A DNA stretch of 46,913 nucleotides, from positions 1 through 46,913 of the forward strand of contig JBFIPU010000010.1 in assembly GCA_041609995.1 (NCBI GenBank). The letters run 5' to 3'. The DNA comes from JABDOU01 sp041609995. Its GTDB lineage: Bacteria > Actinomycetota > Acidimicrobiia > Spongiisociales > SHLN01. This document shows positions 14,905 to 22,620 of the stretch, piece by piece. Positions within the stretch are counted from its first letter, which is position 1. Every line of letters starts with the position of its first letter. The position numbers and the translations under genes were made by a program. The notes under the pieces were generated by a model. The model worked only from the letters and a program-made list of their open reading frames with translations. It was not told where the DNA came from and searched no databases.

Positions 14905-16602
14905 ATGCGAATGACCGGTTTGGTGGCTGCGGCAGAGACAGCGGATGTGTCCGGCGCCGAGATCGAGCTGTTCGTGCTCGTCGTCGGGCTGTTGGGCGGC
15001 CTGGCCATCTTCCTGCTCGGCATGGAGCAGATGACCGAGGCTCTCAGGCTCGTTGCCGGCGACCGGCTCCGCACGATCCTGCTGCGGCTGACCAAGAACC
15101 GGTTCGCCGGTATGGCGACGGGCGCCGGAATCACTGCGGTCATTCAATCGTCGTCGGTCACGACTGTGCTGGTGGTCGGGTTCATCACGTCGGGATTGAT
15201 GACGTTCGAACAGTCGCTGGGCGTCATCCTGGGCGCCAACATCGGCACGACGATCACGGCCCAGATCATCGCATTCAAGGTCACCTCCTATGCGCTCCTC
15301 GCCGTGGCGATCGGGTTCGGCGTGACCTTCTTCTCCAAGGACGGAGCCAGGCGCGCCATGGGCTCGGCGCTGTTGGGCCTCGGGCTGGTGTTCCTCGGCA
15401 TGACCATGATGGGCGAGGCGATGTCGCCGCTCCGCTCCAGCCAGAGGTTCCTGGACGCCATGGTGAGTCTCGAAAACCCCTTGCTCGGAGCAGGGGTCGG
15501 TGCTTTGTTCACGGCGCTCGTCCAGTCTTCGTCGGCGACTACGGGCATCGTCATCGTGCTGGCGCAAGAGGGCTTGTTGACGCTCGAGAGCGGGATCGCG
15601 CTGATTCTGGGAGCCAACGTCGGGACGTCGATCACGGCGATTCTGGCCGCGCTCGGCAAACCCCGGGAAGCACTGCGGGCCGCCACGGCTCATACGCTGT
15701 TCAACGTCGGTGGGGTTCTCTTGTGGCTCCCACTCGTTGGCGTGCTGGTGTGGGCGGTATCCGGCCTCGGCGGCGGAACCGCCCGGGAGATCGCCAACGC
15801 CCACACCATCTTCAACATCACCAACGCCCTTCTGGTCATCGGCATCACGCCCCCGTTCGCCCGGCTGGTACAGCGGCTGGTACCCGACCGCCCGGAGGGT
15901 GTCGAGGCCGCCATCCGGGCGCGTTATCTCGACAAGGCATTGCTGCGCACCCCCACGCTGGCGCTCGACCGCGCCCGGCTGGAGTTGCTGCGCATGGCCG
16001 ACCGGGTGCGGGCGATGCTGGCCGACATCATGCCTGCGGTGCTAGGGGGCACGCGATGGGAGCTCGCGGAGATCGAGGCCCGCGACGATGAGGTCGATTC
16101 CCTCCACGGCCACATCATCGGCTACTTGGGGGAGATCAGCCAAACTCGTCTGTCCGAGTCGAGTACCGAGGAGCTGATCGGCCTCATCGAGGCCACCAAC
16201 GATCTCGAAGCGATTGGCGACCTGATCGAGACCAACCTCGTCAATCTCGGCCTGGGCAGGATCGAGCGGGGCTTGACGGTGTCGCCGGCCACACAGGAGA
16301 TGCTCCTCGAGTTTCACGCCGCCGTCTCCGAGGCACTCGATCTGGCCATGCTGGCACTCACCCAGAAGAACGCAGACGCCGGCCGGCGGGCCGCCAACAT
16401 GAAGACCCACATCACCAGCCTCGAGCGGGCCGCCTCCCTTCACCAGACGGAGCGGTTGATGGCAGACGCCCCGGATCGGATCGCCACGTACCGCCTGGAG
16501 GTCGATGTGATCGCAACGCTCAAGCGGATCTATTACTTCGCCAAACGCATAGCCCGTCTGTCGGTACCGGAAGCCCAGATGGCCGGTATCACCGACGAGT
16601 GA
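14905..16602 (+). CDS. Na+/phosphate cotransporter family protein with PhoU-like C-terminus
   Basis: 565 residues. The two inverted membrane repeats each carry the family hallmark: VIQSSSVTTVLVVGF with GANIGTTITAQI, and LVQSSSATTGIVIVL with GANVGTSITAIL. These QSSS motifs bind Na+ and phosphate in NptA/SLC34-type transporters. About ten hydrophobic segments are visible up to residue ~340; the rest (from ARLELLRMADRVRAML on) is a helical PhoU-like domain facing the cytosol that usually governs phosphate signalling or transport. ATG 14905 or 14911 are both possible. It could export rather than import phosphate, as shown for E. coli YjbB. No other pho gene is nearby. Confidence 0.9.
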   Translation: MRMTGLVAAAETADVSGAEIELFVLVVGLLGGLAIFLLGMEQMTEALRLVAGDRLRTILLRLTKNRFAGMATGAGITAVIQSSSVTTVLVVGFITSGLMTFEQSLGVILGANIGTTITAQIIAFKVTSYALLAVAIGFGVTFFSKDGARRAMGSALLGLGLVFLGMTMMGEAMSPLRSSQRFLDAMVSLENPLLGAGVGALFTALVQSSSATTGIVIVLAQEGLLTLESGIALILGANVGTSITAILAALGKPREALRAATAHTLFNVGGVLLWLPLVGVLVWAVSGLGGGTAREIANAHTIFNITNALLVIGITPPFARLVQRLVPDRPEGVEAAIRARYLDKALLRTPTLALDRARLELLRMADRVRAMLADIMPAVLGGTRWELAEIEARDDEVDSLHGHIIGYLGEISQTRLSESSTEELIGLIEATNDLEAIGDLIETNLVNLGLGRIERGLTVSPATQEMLLEFHAAVSEALDLAMLALTQKNADAGRRAANMKTHITSLERAASLHQTERLMADAPDRIATYRLEVDVIATLKRIYYFAKRIARLSVPEAQMAGITDE

Positions 16603-16684
16603 GGCGTTGGACCTGTTCCAGCACGGCGATGCTCCGGGCAGCCCGATCAGGCTGTCGGTCGGTGTCGACCATCACCGTGCGAAA

Positions 16685-17776
16685 CTATTGCGAAGCCGAG
16701 CCCACGATGCTGCGAAGCAAGGAATCCTCGGGGAGTGGATCGGGCTCGGCCAGCTGCTCGGTACTGCATGATTCCGGCTCCCGGTCCGGGCGCCAGCGCA
16801 GCATCTTGGTGGTGCCCCGGAACCGGCCGGCCGTGGCCCAGTTGTAGCGCACCTCCACCACCCGTTCGGGCCGCAGCGGGATCCAGGTGTGGTCGCGGCC
16901 GCCGGCCCCGCTCCAACGGTTGGGAGCCCCGGGCATCGAGCCGTCGGCGTTCGCCTCGGCGTCCATCCACGCCGCCCAGGGGTGGTCCGCCAGGTCGTCC
17001 AGGGTCAATGGCCCCAGCTCGCCGAGCAGCTCCTTCCGTCGCTTGGCGGTGAAGCTGGCTGCCACGCCCACGTGACGCAGCTGCCCAGCCGGGGTGTAAA
17101 GGCCCAGGATCAAGGACCCGACGCCGTCTCCTGATTTGTGCATCCGGTAGCCGGCCACCACGCAGTCGGCGCTGCGCACATGCTTCAGTTTGAACTGCGT
17201 GCGCTTGTTGGGGGCATATGGGTCACCTTCCGGCTTGATGATCAAGCCGTCGAGTCCGGCCCCTTCGAAGTCCGAGAACCATTCCATCGCCTCCTCCGGG
17301 TCCTGGGTGGCCGGGGCCAGGTGCACCGGGGGAGCGAAGCCCGATGCGATGCGTTCGAGCTCGGCGCGCCGCTCGGCGAACGGTCGATCCATCAGCGAAT
17401 CGTCACCCAGGGCGAGCAGATCGAAGGCCACGAAATCGGCCGGCGTCGCCTCCGCCAAGATCTGCACGCGGGATTCCGCCGGGTGGATCCGCTGCCCGAG
17501 AGCGTCGAAGTCGAGCTGACCGTCGATGCTCACGACCAGCTCTCCATCGACCACGCATCGGTCTGGCAAGCTGTCGGCGAGAGGCTCCAACAGTTCAGGA
17601 AAGTAACGGTTGAGTGGTCGCTCGTTGCGCGAGCCCATGACGATCTCATCGTCGTCCCGGAAGACGATGCAGCGGTATCCGTCCCATTTGGGCTCGTACG
17701 ACACATCACCCACCGGCAGCTCGGGCACCGCCTTGGCGAGCATTGGTTTCAGAGGCGGGTTGACGGGCAGGTCCAC
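16685..17776 (-). CDS. ATP-dependent DNA ligase, LigC-type
   Basis: 363 residues. Nucleotidyltransferase motif I is EPKWDGYR with the adenylated Lys at residue 30; motif III VDGELVV, motif IV GLDGLIIKPEGD and motif V QFKLK follow in order, then an OB-fold part ending in WIPLRPERVVEVRYN and FRGTTKMLRWRPD. It seals nicks in double-stranded DNA and lacks the polymerase and phosphoesterase domains of LigD, which matches the stand-alone LigC of actinobacteria. GTG 17776 is chosen because TAGAGT ends 6 nt upstream. No Ku or polymerase partner is in the window. Confidence 0.9.
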   Translation of the reverse strand: MDLPVNPPLKPMLAKAVPELPVGDVSYEPKWDGYRCIVFRDDDEIVMGSRNERPLNRYFPELLEPLADSLPDRCVVDGELVVSIDGQLDFDALGQRIHPAESRVQILAEATPADFVAFDLLALGDDSLMDRPFAERRAELERIASGFAPPVHLAPATQDPEEAMEWFSDFEGAGLDGLIIKPEGDPYAPNKRTQFKLKHVRSADCVVAGYRMHKSGDGVGSLILGLYTPAGQLRHVGVAASFTAKRRKELLGELGPLTLDDLADHPWAAWMDAEANADGSMPGAPNRWSGAGGRDHTWIPLRPERVVEVRYNWATAGRFRGTTKMLRWRPDREPESCSTEQLAEPDPLPEDSLLRSIVGSASQ

Positions 17777-17782
17777 ACACCA

Positions 17783-17788
17783 ACTCTA
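17783..17788 (-). promoter_or_regulatory. Leaderless -10 (TAGAGT), gap 6 nt to GTG 17776
   Basis: On the minus strand, TAGAGT ends 6 nt before the ligase GTG, inside the short gap after the PPC gene. Confidence 0.6.
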
Positions 17789-17835
17789 TCGAGTTGTCCA
17801 AACGCCGAATCGGGGGCGTCGAATGCCGGGACGGT

Positions 17836-18270
17836 TCAGAGCGTTCCTCCCCACAGGCTCAATCCCGTCGCGTCGTCGGGCATCCTCACCGGAGCGTCTC
17901 CCAGGAGCTCGGTGATCCTCACCTCCAGTGCCCACACGGTCGTCCCCACGTTGACGTGACCGCCGTAGGCCGTGCCGTTGCGATCTGCCAGCGCGGCATG
18001 GGTGTGAACAAACGGTTCGCCGTCGAGGAGGGAGATGTTGCCGACACCGGCCAGCACCTCGAGGTGTTCGTCGATTTCAAAGTCGTCGTACTGGCGGGTC
18101 TCCTGGTTGTAGTAGCGAAGCGAAGCAGTTGAGATGGCCCCGAGGTAGTTGATCCAGCCGGCTTCCACGCTGTGCTCTTTGGCGAACTCGGTCAAGCTCG
18201 TGACAACATCGTCGCCGGTACGGAACCTCAGCAGGAACTCTCTTCCGCGCTCGAACACATGGGCTTGCAT
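17836..18270 (-). CDS. PPC/DUF296 domain protein
   Basis: 144 residues. FVHTHAALADRNGTAYGGHV is the core of the PPC (plant and prokaryote conserved, DUF296) fold, with the H-x-H...H arrangement that binds zinc. VEAGWINYLGAISTASLRYY is the usual N-terminal part. In plants the fold joins AT-hook DNA-binding proteins; in bacteria the stand-alone form is of unknown role. ATG 18270 has the clear ribosome binding site AAGGAG 5 nt upstream and shares its first base with the BtpA stop (TGATG). Last gene of a three-gene unit. Confidence 0.85.
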   Translation of the reverse strand: MQAHVFERGREFLLRFRTGDDVVTSLTEFAKEHSVEAGWINYLGAISTASLRYYNQETRQYDDFEIDEHLEVLAGVGNISLLDGEPFVHTHAALADRNGTAYGGHVNVGTTVWALEVRITELLGDAPVRMPDDATGLSLWGGTL

Positions 18271-19040
18271 CACTGCTCCTTCTTCGCTGCCCGGACCAGC
18301 GCCTCGGCTCGTTCGGGATCAACCGGGTTCGTCGTCACGCCGTCGACCTTGGTGGCGCTACCCACGATGACCGCGTCGGCCACCTCGAGGGTCTTGGCGA
18401 TCGTTTGCGTGGTCTCGCCGGATCCGACCATCACCGGCATGTCGCCGGCCAGCTTTGCCACCGTTCTCACGTCGTCGAGCGAGGTCGGACGGCCGGTGCC
18501 GCTGCCGGTGACGATGACGGCGTCCGCTCCCGACCGCTCGATCAAGTCGGCGGCGGCTGCCGCCAGCGTCAGTCCGGGCGGGGGTACCGCGTGTTTCACC
18601 ATCACGTCAGCGCAGATCACGACCTCGGGACAAAGCGATGCGCGCAGGCGCCCCAGCTCGGCGGCCCGTCCGGTGATCAGGCCCTGGTCGGTGTACATGG
18701 ACCCGGACAGGACGTTGACGCGAATGAACTCGGCGCCGGTGGCGGCGGCGATGGCGAGCGCCGCGATCGCGTCGTTGCGCAGCACGTTGATCCCGAGATC
18801 CATGTCGGTCGCCACCCGCAGCTCGGTCGCCACCCGGGTCATGGCGGCCACCGTCGCCGGGGGCACGGTGTCAGCGAAGAAGGGGGCGTCTCCGTAGTTT
18901 TCGACGATGATGGCGTCGAAACCGGCCGCCGCCAGTACCGCCGCATCCTTGATCGCTGCGTCGATGATCTCCGAGATCGATTGGGTGTTGCGGGGTGCCC
19001 CGGGGAGCGCCGCCAGGTGGATGACGCCGATGATCGACAT
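18270..19040 (-). CDS. BtpA/SgcQ family protein (TIM-barrel)
   Basis: 256 residues. IGVIHLAALPGAP at the N-terminus, GFDAIIVENYGDAPFF, EFIRVNVLSGSMYTDQGLI and DAVIVTGSGTG followed by PVMVGSGETTQTI are the conserved blocks of the BtpA family, TIM-barrel proteins first linked to photosystem I assembly in cyanobacteria and to the sgc sugar operon in E. coli. In a non-photosynthetic actinobacterium the role is unknown; the fold suggests a sugar-phosphate or nucleoside-like substrate. Its ATG lies 6 bp after the DinB-like gene and its stop overlaps the PPC gene start, so all three are probably co-transcribed. Confidence 0.85.
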   Translation of the reverse strand: MSIIGVIHLAALPGAPRNTQSISEIIDAAIKDAAVLAAAGFDAIIVENYGDAPFFADTVPPATVAAMTRVATELRVATDMDLGINVLRNDAIAALAIAAATGAEFIRVNVLSGSMYTDQGLITGRAAELGRLRASLCPEVVICADVMVKHAVPPPGLTLAAAAADLIERSGADAVIVTGSGTGRPTSLDDVRTVAKLAGDMPVMVGSGETTQTIAKTLEVADAVIVGSATKVDGVTTNPVDPERAEALVRAAKKEQ

Positions 19041-19046
19041 GGGCGA

Positions 19047-19784
19047 TCAGATGAAGCAGCGAACCACCCTGAGTGCCGTTTGGGCGAGGTCGCCCTCGGC
19101 CTCGAGGTTGGTGTTCGCCGCTTTTTCGCGCTGGACGGCAACCCGGCAGAACTCGCCGGCGGTACCCCGGATGACGTTTTCCGCCCCTTCGGGGCCGAAG
19201 GTCCATTTCTTGTACTGGGGCGCCTTCAACTCGATCCGCAAATCGCCGTCGTACTCTTCGCCCGCCACCCGAAATGCGTACGGCAATGCGTTGTATGCGA
19301 GCCGGGCTATGTGATAGAGGCGGAGGGTGTCTTCGGGCTCGGAACCTACGGCCCGGTGGGCATCGATCCCGTGGGCCCAGGTTTCCATCAGCCGGGCCGA
19401 TGCGAAGCTCCGGGCCGACATCGGGCCGGCGAACCATGGAACGCGCTCGTCGCCGCTCATCTTGGACAGCTCTTCGACCACGCGTGCCCGGCTGTTGCGC
19501 CACCACTCCAGCGTGTCCTGGACTCGCATCGTCCGTCCCTGCTCCACTCCGGCTGCGTTGAAGTCGTCCATGGTGTCGTAGGCGGCGGCGTCGGACAGGC
19601 GGGATCCACCCTCGGCCAGCGCGTTGTAGGCGTAGTCCTCCAGGTGGGCCAGATGGCTGACGAGGTCACGGATGTCCCAACCCACGGCTCCGGTCGGGGT
19701 ATTCCACTTTCTGAAGTCGATCGTCTGGAGGAACTGGTCGATCGTCTGCTGTTCCGCAACTAGGTCGGAGAGGATCTCTCGCAC
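19047..19784 (-). CDS. DinB-like metal-binding protein (TIGR03084-type, mycothiol-dependent enzyme fold)
   Basis: 245 residues. VGWDIRDLVSHLAHLEDYA and ARLMETWAHGIDAHRAVG hold the spaced His and Asp/Glu residues that bind a divalent metal in the DinB/maleylpyruvate isomerase four-helix bundle. The long C-terminal region with EFCRVAVQREKAANTNL matches the actinobacterial TIGR03084 group. Such proteins often use mycothiol as cofactor, but no direct evidence exists here. GTG 19784 is set by TAGATT ending 6 nt upstream. First gene of the unit with BtpA and PPC proteins. Confidence 0.8.
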   Translation of the reverse strand: MREILSDLVAEQQTIDQFLQTIDFRKWNTPTGAVGWDIRDLVSHLAHLEDYAYNALAEGGSRLSDAAAYDTMDDFNAAGVEQGRTMRVQDTLEWWRNSRARVVEELSKMSGDERVPWFAGPMSARSFASARLMETWAHGIDAHRAVGSEPEDTLRLYHIARLAYNALPYAFRVAGEEYDGDLRIELKAPQYKKWTFGPEGAENVIRGTAGEFCRVAVQREKAANTNLEAEGDLAQTALRVVRCFI

Positions 19785-19790
19785 GAACTC

Positions 19791-19796
19791 AATCTA
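19791..19796 (-). promoter_or_regulatory. Leaderless -10 (TAGATT), gap 6 nt to GTG 19784
   Basis: On the minus strand, TAGATT ends 6 nt before the GTG. The same hexamer and spacing recur at 20869-20874. Confidence 0.6.
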
Positions 19797-19827
19797 GCTG
19801 GCGACCGGTCGCGTGTCCGGGCAGTCC

Positions 19828-20862
19828 TCACTCGGGCGAGGGCTCGACGGGCAGCTCGTTGAGAGCGTCGATGAGGTTGCGCAGCCGGCCGAGGCTGCGG
19901 CGGTTGAACGTGAGTCTCACCCGCTCGAGCTCCAGTTCGTCGCGATCGGCCACCTCGGCCGGAGTCGGGTCGATCCGCTCGATCTTGCCCGCGACGATGA
20001 TGTCGCCGAAAGCCTCGTTGAGCTCATGCAACTCCTCGTCGTCGGGCGCCCGGCGCAAACGCAGTACCAGGTCCCCCTCCACGAACCGCTGGGACTGGTA
20101 ATTGGCGTAGAAATCGCAAATGATGTCGGCCGCCTCGGTGGCGTCGTGGCAGCGGTCGAACAGGTGCAGGTCGTCGGGTGAGATCATGCCCTGTTTCAAG
20201 AGGGTCTCTTCCGCGAACTGGAGCCACAGGTCCCAATAGCCGGTGTCCTCGGTGTCGAGCAAGATCACCGGCACCATGACGGTCTTGCCGGTCTGGATCA
20301 GGGTGAGGGCCTCGTACGCCTCGTCCATCGTTCCGAAGCCGCCCGGGAACAGTGCAAAAGCGTGGGATTCCTTCACGAACATCAACTTCCGGGTGAAGAA
20401 GTACTTGAAGTTCAGCAGCTTGTTCTCGGGCACGTGGATGTTGGCCGAGGCCTCGAACGGGAGGCGGATGTTGACGCCGAAAGAGTCTCCCTGGGCACCC
20501 TCGTTGCCCGCCTGCATGATGCCCGGTCCGGCGCCGGTGATCACCATCCATCCCCGCTCATCGGTCATGATATGGGCGAATTTGGCCGCCAGCTGGTAGT
20601 TGGGATCGTCCGGCGGCGTGCGGGCCGAACCGAACATCGAGACCTTGTGGCGGTCCTTGTAGGTGGAGAACACCCGCATCGGATAGCGCAGTTCTTTGAG
20701 GGCCGTATTCACGAGCTTGGCGTCCCCCCGATCGGCGTTGTCACGCAGGAACTTCAAGACCGTCGTGATCATCTCCTCGGCCAGATCGGCGTTGGGTCCG
20801 TTACCGGCGGCCTCAACGAGCGCGCGAATCTGGTCTCGGATAGATGGGCTCTCGTTGGCCAT
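19828..20862 (-). CDS. LOG family protein (Rossmann-fold nucleotide phosphoribohydrolase-like)
   Basis: 344 residues, longer than the ~190-residue core LOG proteins. The core is clear: ITGAGPGIMQAGNEGA, FFTRKLMFVKESHAF and PGGFGTMDEAYEALTLIQ, with the PGGxGTxxE motif and upstream Arg-Lys that form the active site for cleaving nucleoside 5'-monophosphates. There is an N-terminal extension of ~80 residues and a C-terminal domain of ~90, as in larger PpnN-like members. ATG 20862 is supported by TAGATT 6 nt upstream. Older annotations call such proteins lysine decarboxylases, which is wrong for this motif. Confidence 0.88.
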   Translation of the reverse strand: MANESPSIRDQIRALVEAAGNGPNADLAEEMITTVLKFLRDNADRGDAKLVNTALKELRYPMRVFSTYKDRHKVSMFGSARTPPDDPNYQLAAKFAHIMTDERGWMVITGAGPGIMQAGNEGAQGDSFGVNIRLPFEASANIHVPENKLLNFKYFFTRKLMFVKESHAFALFPGGFGTMDEAYEALTLIQTGKTVMVPVILLDTEDTGYWDLWLQFAEETLLKQGMISPDDLHLFDRCHDATEAADIICDFYANYQSQRFVEGDLVLRLRRAPDDEELHELNEAFGDIIVAGKIERIDPTPAEVADRDELELERVRLTFNRRSLGRLRNLIDALNELPVEPSPE

Positions 20863-20868
20863 GGGCGA

Positions 20869-20874
20869 AATCTA
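20869..20874 (-). promoter_or_regulatory. Leaderless -10 (TAGATT), gap 6 nt to ATG 20862
   Basis: The hexamer sits in the 20-bp gap after the preceding membrane-protein gene, exactly 6 nt before the LOG start codon. Confidence 0.6.
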
Positions 20875-20882
20875 GCCGGAGA

Positions 20883-21542
20883 TCAGCTGTGGGCATCGAG
20901 GATGGACGGTCCCGGAAACAGCGCTCCCGCCGGGACCCAGTGGGTTTCGAGGCCCTTGTTGCCCATCAACAACGTGAACGTATCCGCTTCGACGGTGGTC
21001 AGCCAGATGGCGCTCGTCGCCCGCGTGGGGCTGGGCGGGCACGACAGATGCCAGAGCCGCAGAAGCCGGGACCGTGCCCGTGTCATGTACACCGGCTCGT
21101 CCAACACCAGGAGCGCGTTGGGAAGCTGGGGGTAGCGGGCGAGCTGGGTTTGTGCCCTCGGAACCCCCTCCGCGTAGGCCCCGACCAGCCAGTCGCCGAC
21201 TCCCGGTCCGACGTAGATCGTGTGGATTCGGTCGAGGCTGATCGACTGCATCCCGGTCATGACTCGGTCGTCATCGATGATCACCCGCTCGTCGTCCACC
21301 AGCAGCTGGGGTGCAGCGGCCGAGCTCGTGAGGTGCCCCCAGCCGGCGCTCATGACCTCGAAGGCCACGATACCGATGCCGATCCAGGCGAGGGCGCTCC
21401 CGGGGCCCACCACGCTGAACAGTGCCCGGGTGGCGGCCCAGAACAGGATCATGGCGCCGAACAAGACGATGGTGAACCCACCCAACGCCGCCGAGAGGCG
21501 CTGGCGAACGCGATACTCGAGAACTACGGATGCATGTTCCAT
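20883..21542 (-). CDS. Membrane-anchored protein with a possible bacterial PH-like domain
   Basis: 219 residues from ATG 21542 (MEHASVVLEYRV); longer frames run antisense over the neighbour. Two hydrophobic segments lie at ~20-40 (GGFTIVLFGAMILFWAA) and ~48-63 (ALAWIGIGIVAFEVM). The soluble part (LLVDDERVIIDDDRVMTGMQ, SISLDRIHTIYVGPG) has the strand pattern of bacterial PH-type domains, but no defining motif. It follows the AAA+ gene by 88 bp and may be part of that unit. A 13-bp palindrome CGGCACGGTGCCG (21554-21566) lies just upstream of its start. Function unknown. Confidence 0.6.
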   Translation of the reverse strand: MEHASVVLEYRVRQRLSAALGGFTIVLFGAMILFWAATRALFSVVGPGSALAWIGIGIVAFEVMSAGWGHLTSSAAAPQLLVDDERVIIDDDRVMTGMQSISLDRIHTIYVGPGVGDWLVGAYAEGVPRAQTQLARYPQLPNALLVLDEPVYMTRARSRLLRLWHLSCPPSPTRATSAIWLTTVEADTFTLLMGNKGLETHWVPAGALFPGPSILDAHS

Positions 21543-21630
21543 CCCATGTGAATCGGCACGGTGCCGACTGGTCCAAAGAAGTTTCTGGATCGGGGTGGCA
21601 CCCTCCGGCACCGGCGAGGCCTTGCGGCTA

Positions 21631-22620
21631 TCAGGAGAACGGGCTGGCGGTTGGGCCTGTGCGGAGAACGGCGTTCCACACGGTCTCGTAGTGGTCCCGG
21701 TCGTAGGCGTCGACGTGGGGGAGTACGAACTCGGTCCAGGCGCTCCGGAGTGGATCTTCGGCATCGGCATACATCATCAGCCCGGCCGGGAGCCGGTCGA
21801 GCACCGACCGCAGGCTCATCGGCGTCTCCACCCGCGTCCGGCTGTCGCTGGAGGTGAAGGAGTCGTTCACCTCGACCGAGAGGCGGGTGATGGCTTCGAC
21901 ATAATCGTCGTGCATGTTCGGGTAACGGCGTTGCAGCATGGCGATCAGCTGGACGTCGGTGGGGAAGTCTTTCTCCCAGATCACCCATCGGTCTGCGAAC
22001 GCCTTGTTGAGCGTCTGGGTGCCCGCATAGTCACGAAGGTCGGTCGGGTTCATGGTGCCGAAGAGGCGGGTGTCGTTGCGCAGGCGGACGGTTTCGCCGT
22101 TGGGGAGATCGAGCGCCTGGTGCCGATCGAGCAGCCCGTGGAGAGCGAAGAGGGTTTCGGCTCCGGCGGCATTCAGTTCGGACAGGTTGATCAGCGCCGG
22201 TCCCCGCAACGCCCGCGTGATATCTCCGTCCTGCCAGCGGGACTCGGTGCCGCCCTTGCCGTCGCCGTGGAGCGTCACGGAACCGATCAAGGTGATGTCG
22301 CGGACCTCGCCGGTGAGAGGGATGCGGTAATAGGGGAGCAGGAGCAGGGCGGCGAACTGCTCGAGGTCGTGGTCTTTGCCGGTTCCCATGTGCCCCCGCA
22401 GCGCCATGTGCAGTGGCGTCTTGTCGTCGATGCCGCGGCGCACCTCCTCCAGCTTGGCGAGCTTGTACAACATCCCCAGGTCGAGGTAGTACGGATCGGG
22501 CTCCGGGATCTTCGAGATCCGCTGTTCGTAGTCCGGGAGATCTTTGGGTATGTCGAAGGTCTTGAGCTTGATCGGCTTGCCCTCGCCGCTGGGGTCCTCG
22601 AATGTCACGCTCTTAGCCAT
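21631..22620 (-). CDS. CobS/MoxR-like AAA+ ATPase with degenerate Walker motifs
   Basis: 329 residues; ATG 22620 has AATGGAGC as ribosome binding site and overlaps the VWA gene by 8 bp. The layout is that of CobS/CbbQ/MoxR AAA+ proteins: a P-loop at GHMGTGKD (76-83), RDITLIGSVTL, the substrate-loop region, a Walker B-like LINLSELNAAG, sensor-1 GTMNPTD, and an Arg-rich C-terminal lid. Two active-site residues deviate: the Ser/Thr after the P-loop Lys is Asp (D83), and the first Walker B acid is Ser (S147-E148 instead of D-E). This predicts weak or no ATP hydrolysis, or altered metal use. Family members remodel partner VWA proteins, here the coupled upstream gene. Confidence 0.75.
   Translation of the reverse strand: MAKSVTFEDPSGEGKPIKLKTFDIPKDLPDYEQRISKIPEPDPYYLDLGMLYKLAKLEEVRRGIDDKTPLHMALRGHMGTGKDHDLEQFAALLLLPYYRIPLTGEVRDITLIGSVTLHGDGKGGTESRWQDGDITRALRGPALINLSELNAAGAETLFALHGLLDRHQALDLPNGETVRLRNDTRLFGTMNPTDLRDYAGTQTLNKAFADRWVIWEKDFPTDVQLIAMLQRRYPNMHDDYVEAITRLSVEVNDSFTSSDSRTRVETPMSLRSVLDRLPAGLMMYADAEDPLRSAWTEFVLPHVDAYDRDHYETVWNAVLRTGPTASPFS

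Noticed and set aside
16685..17776. LigD-type non-homologous end-joining ligase
   Set aside because: Only the ligase domain is present; no polymerase or phosphoesterase domains and no ku gene.
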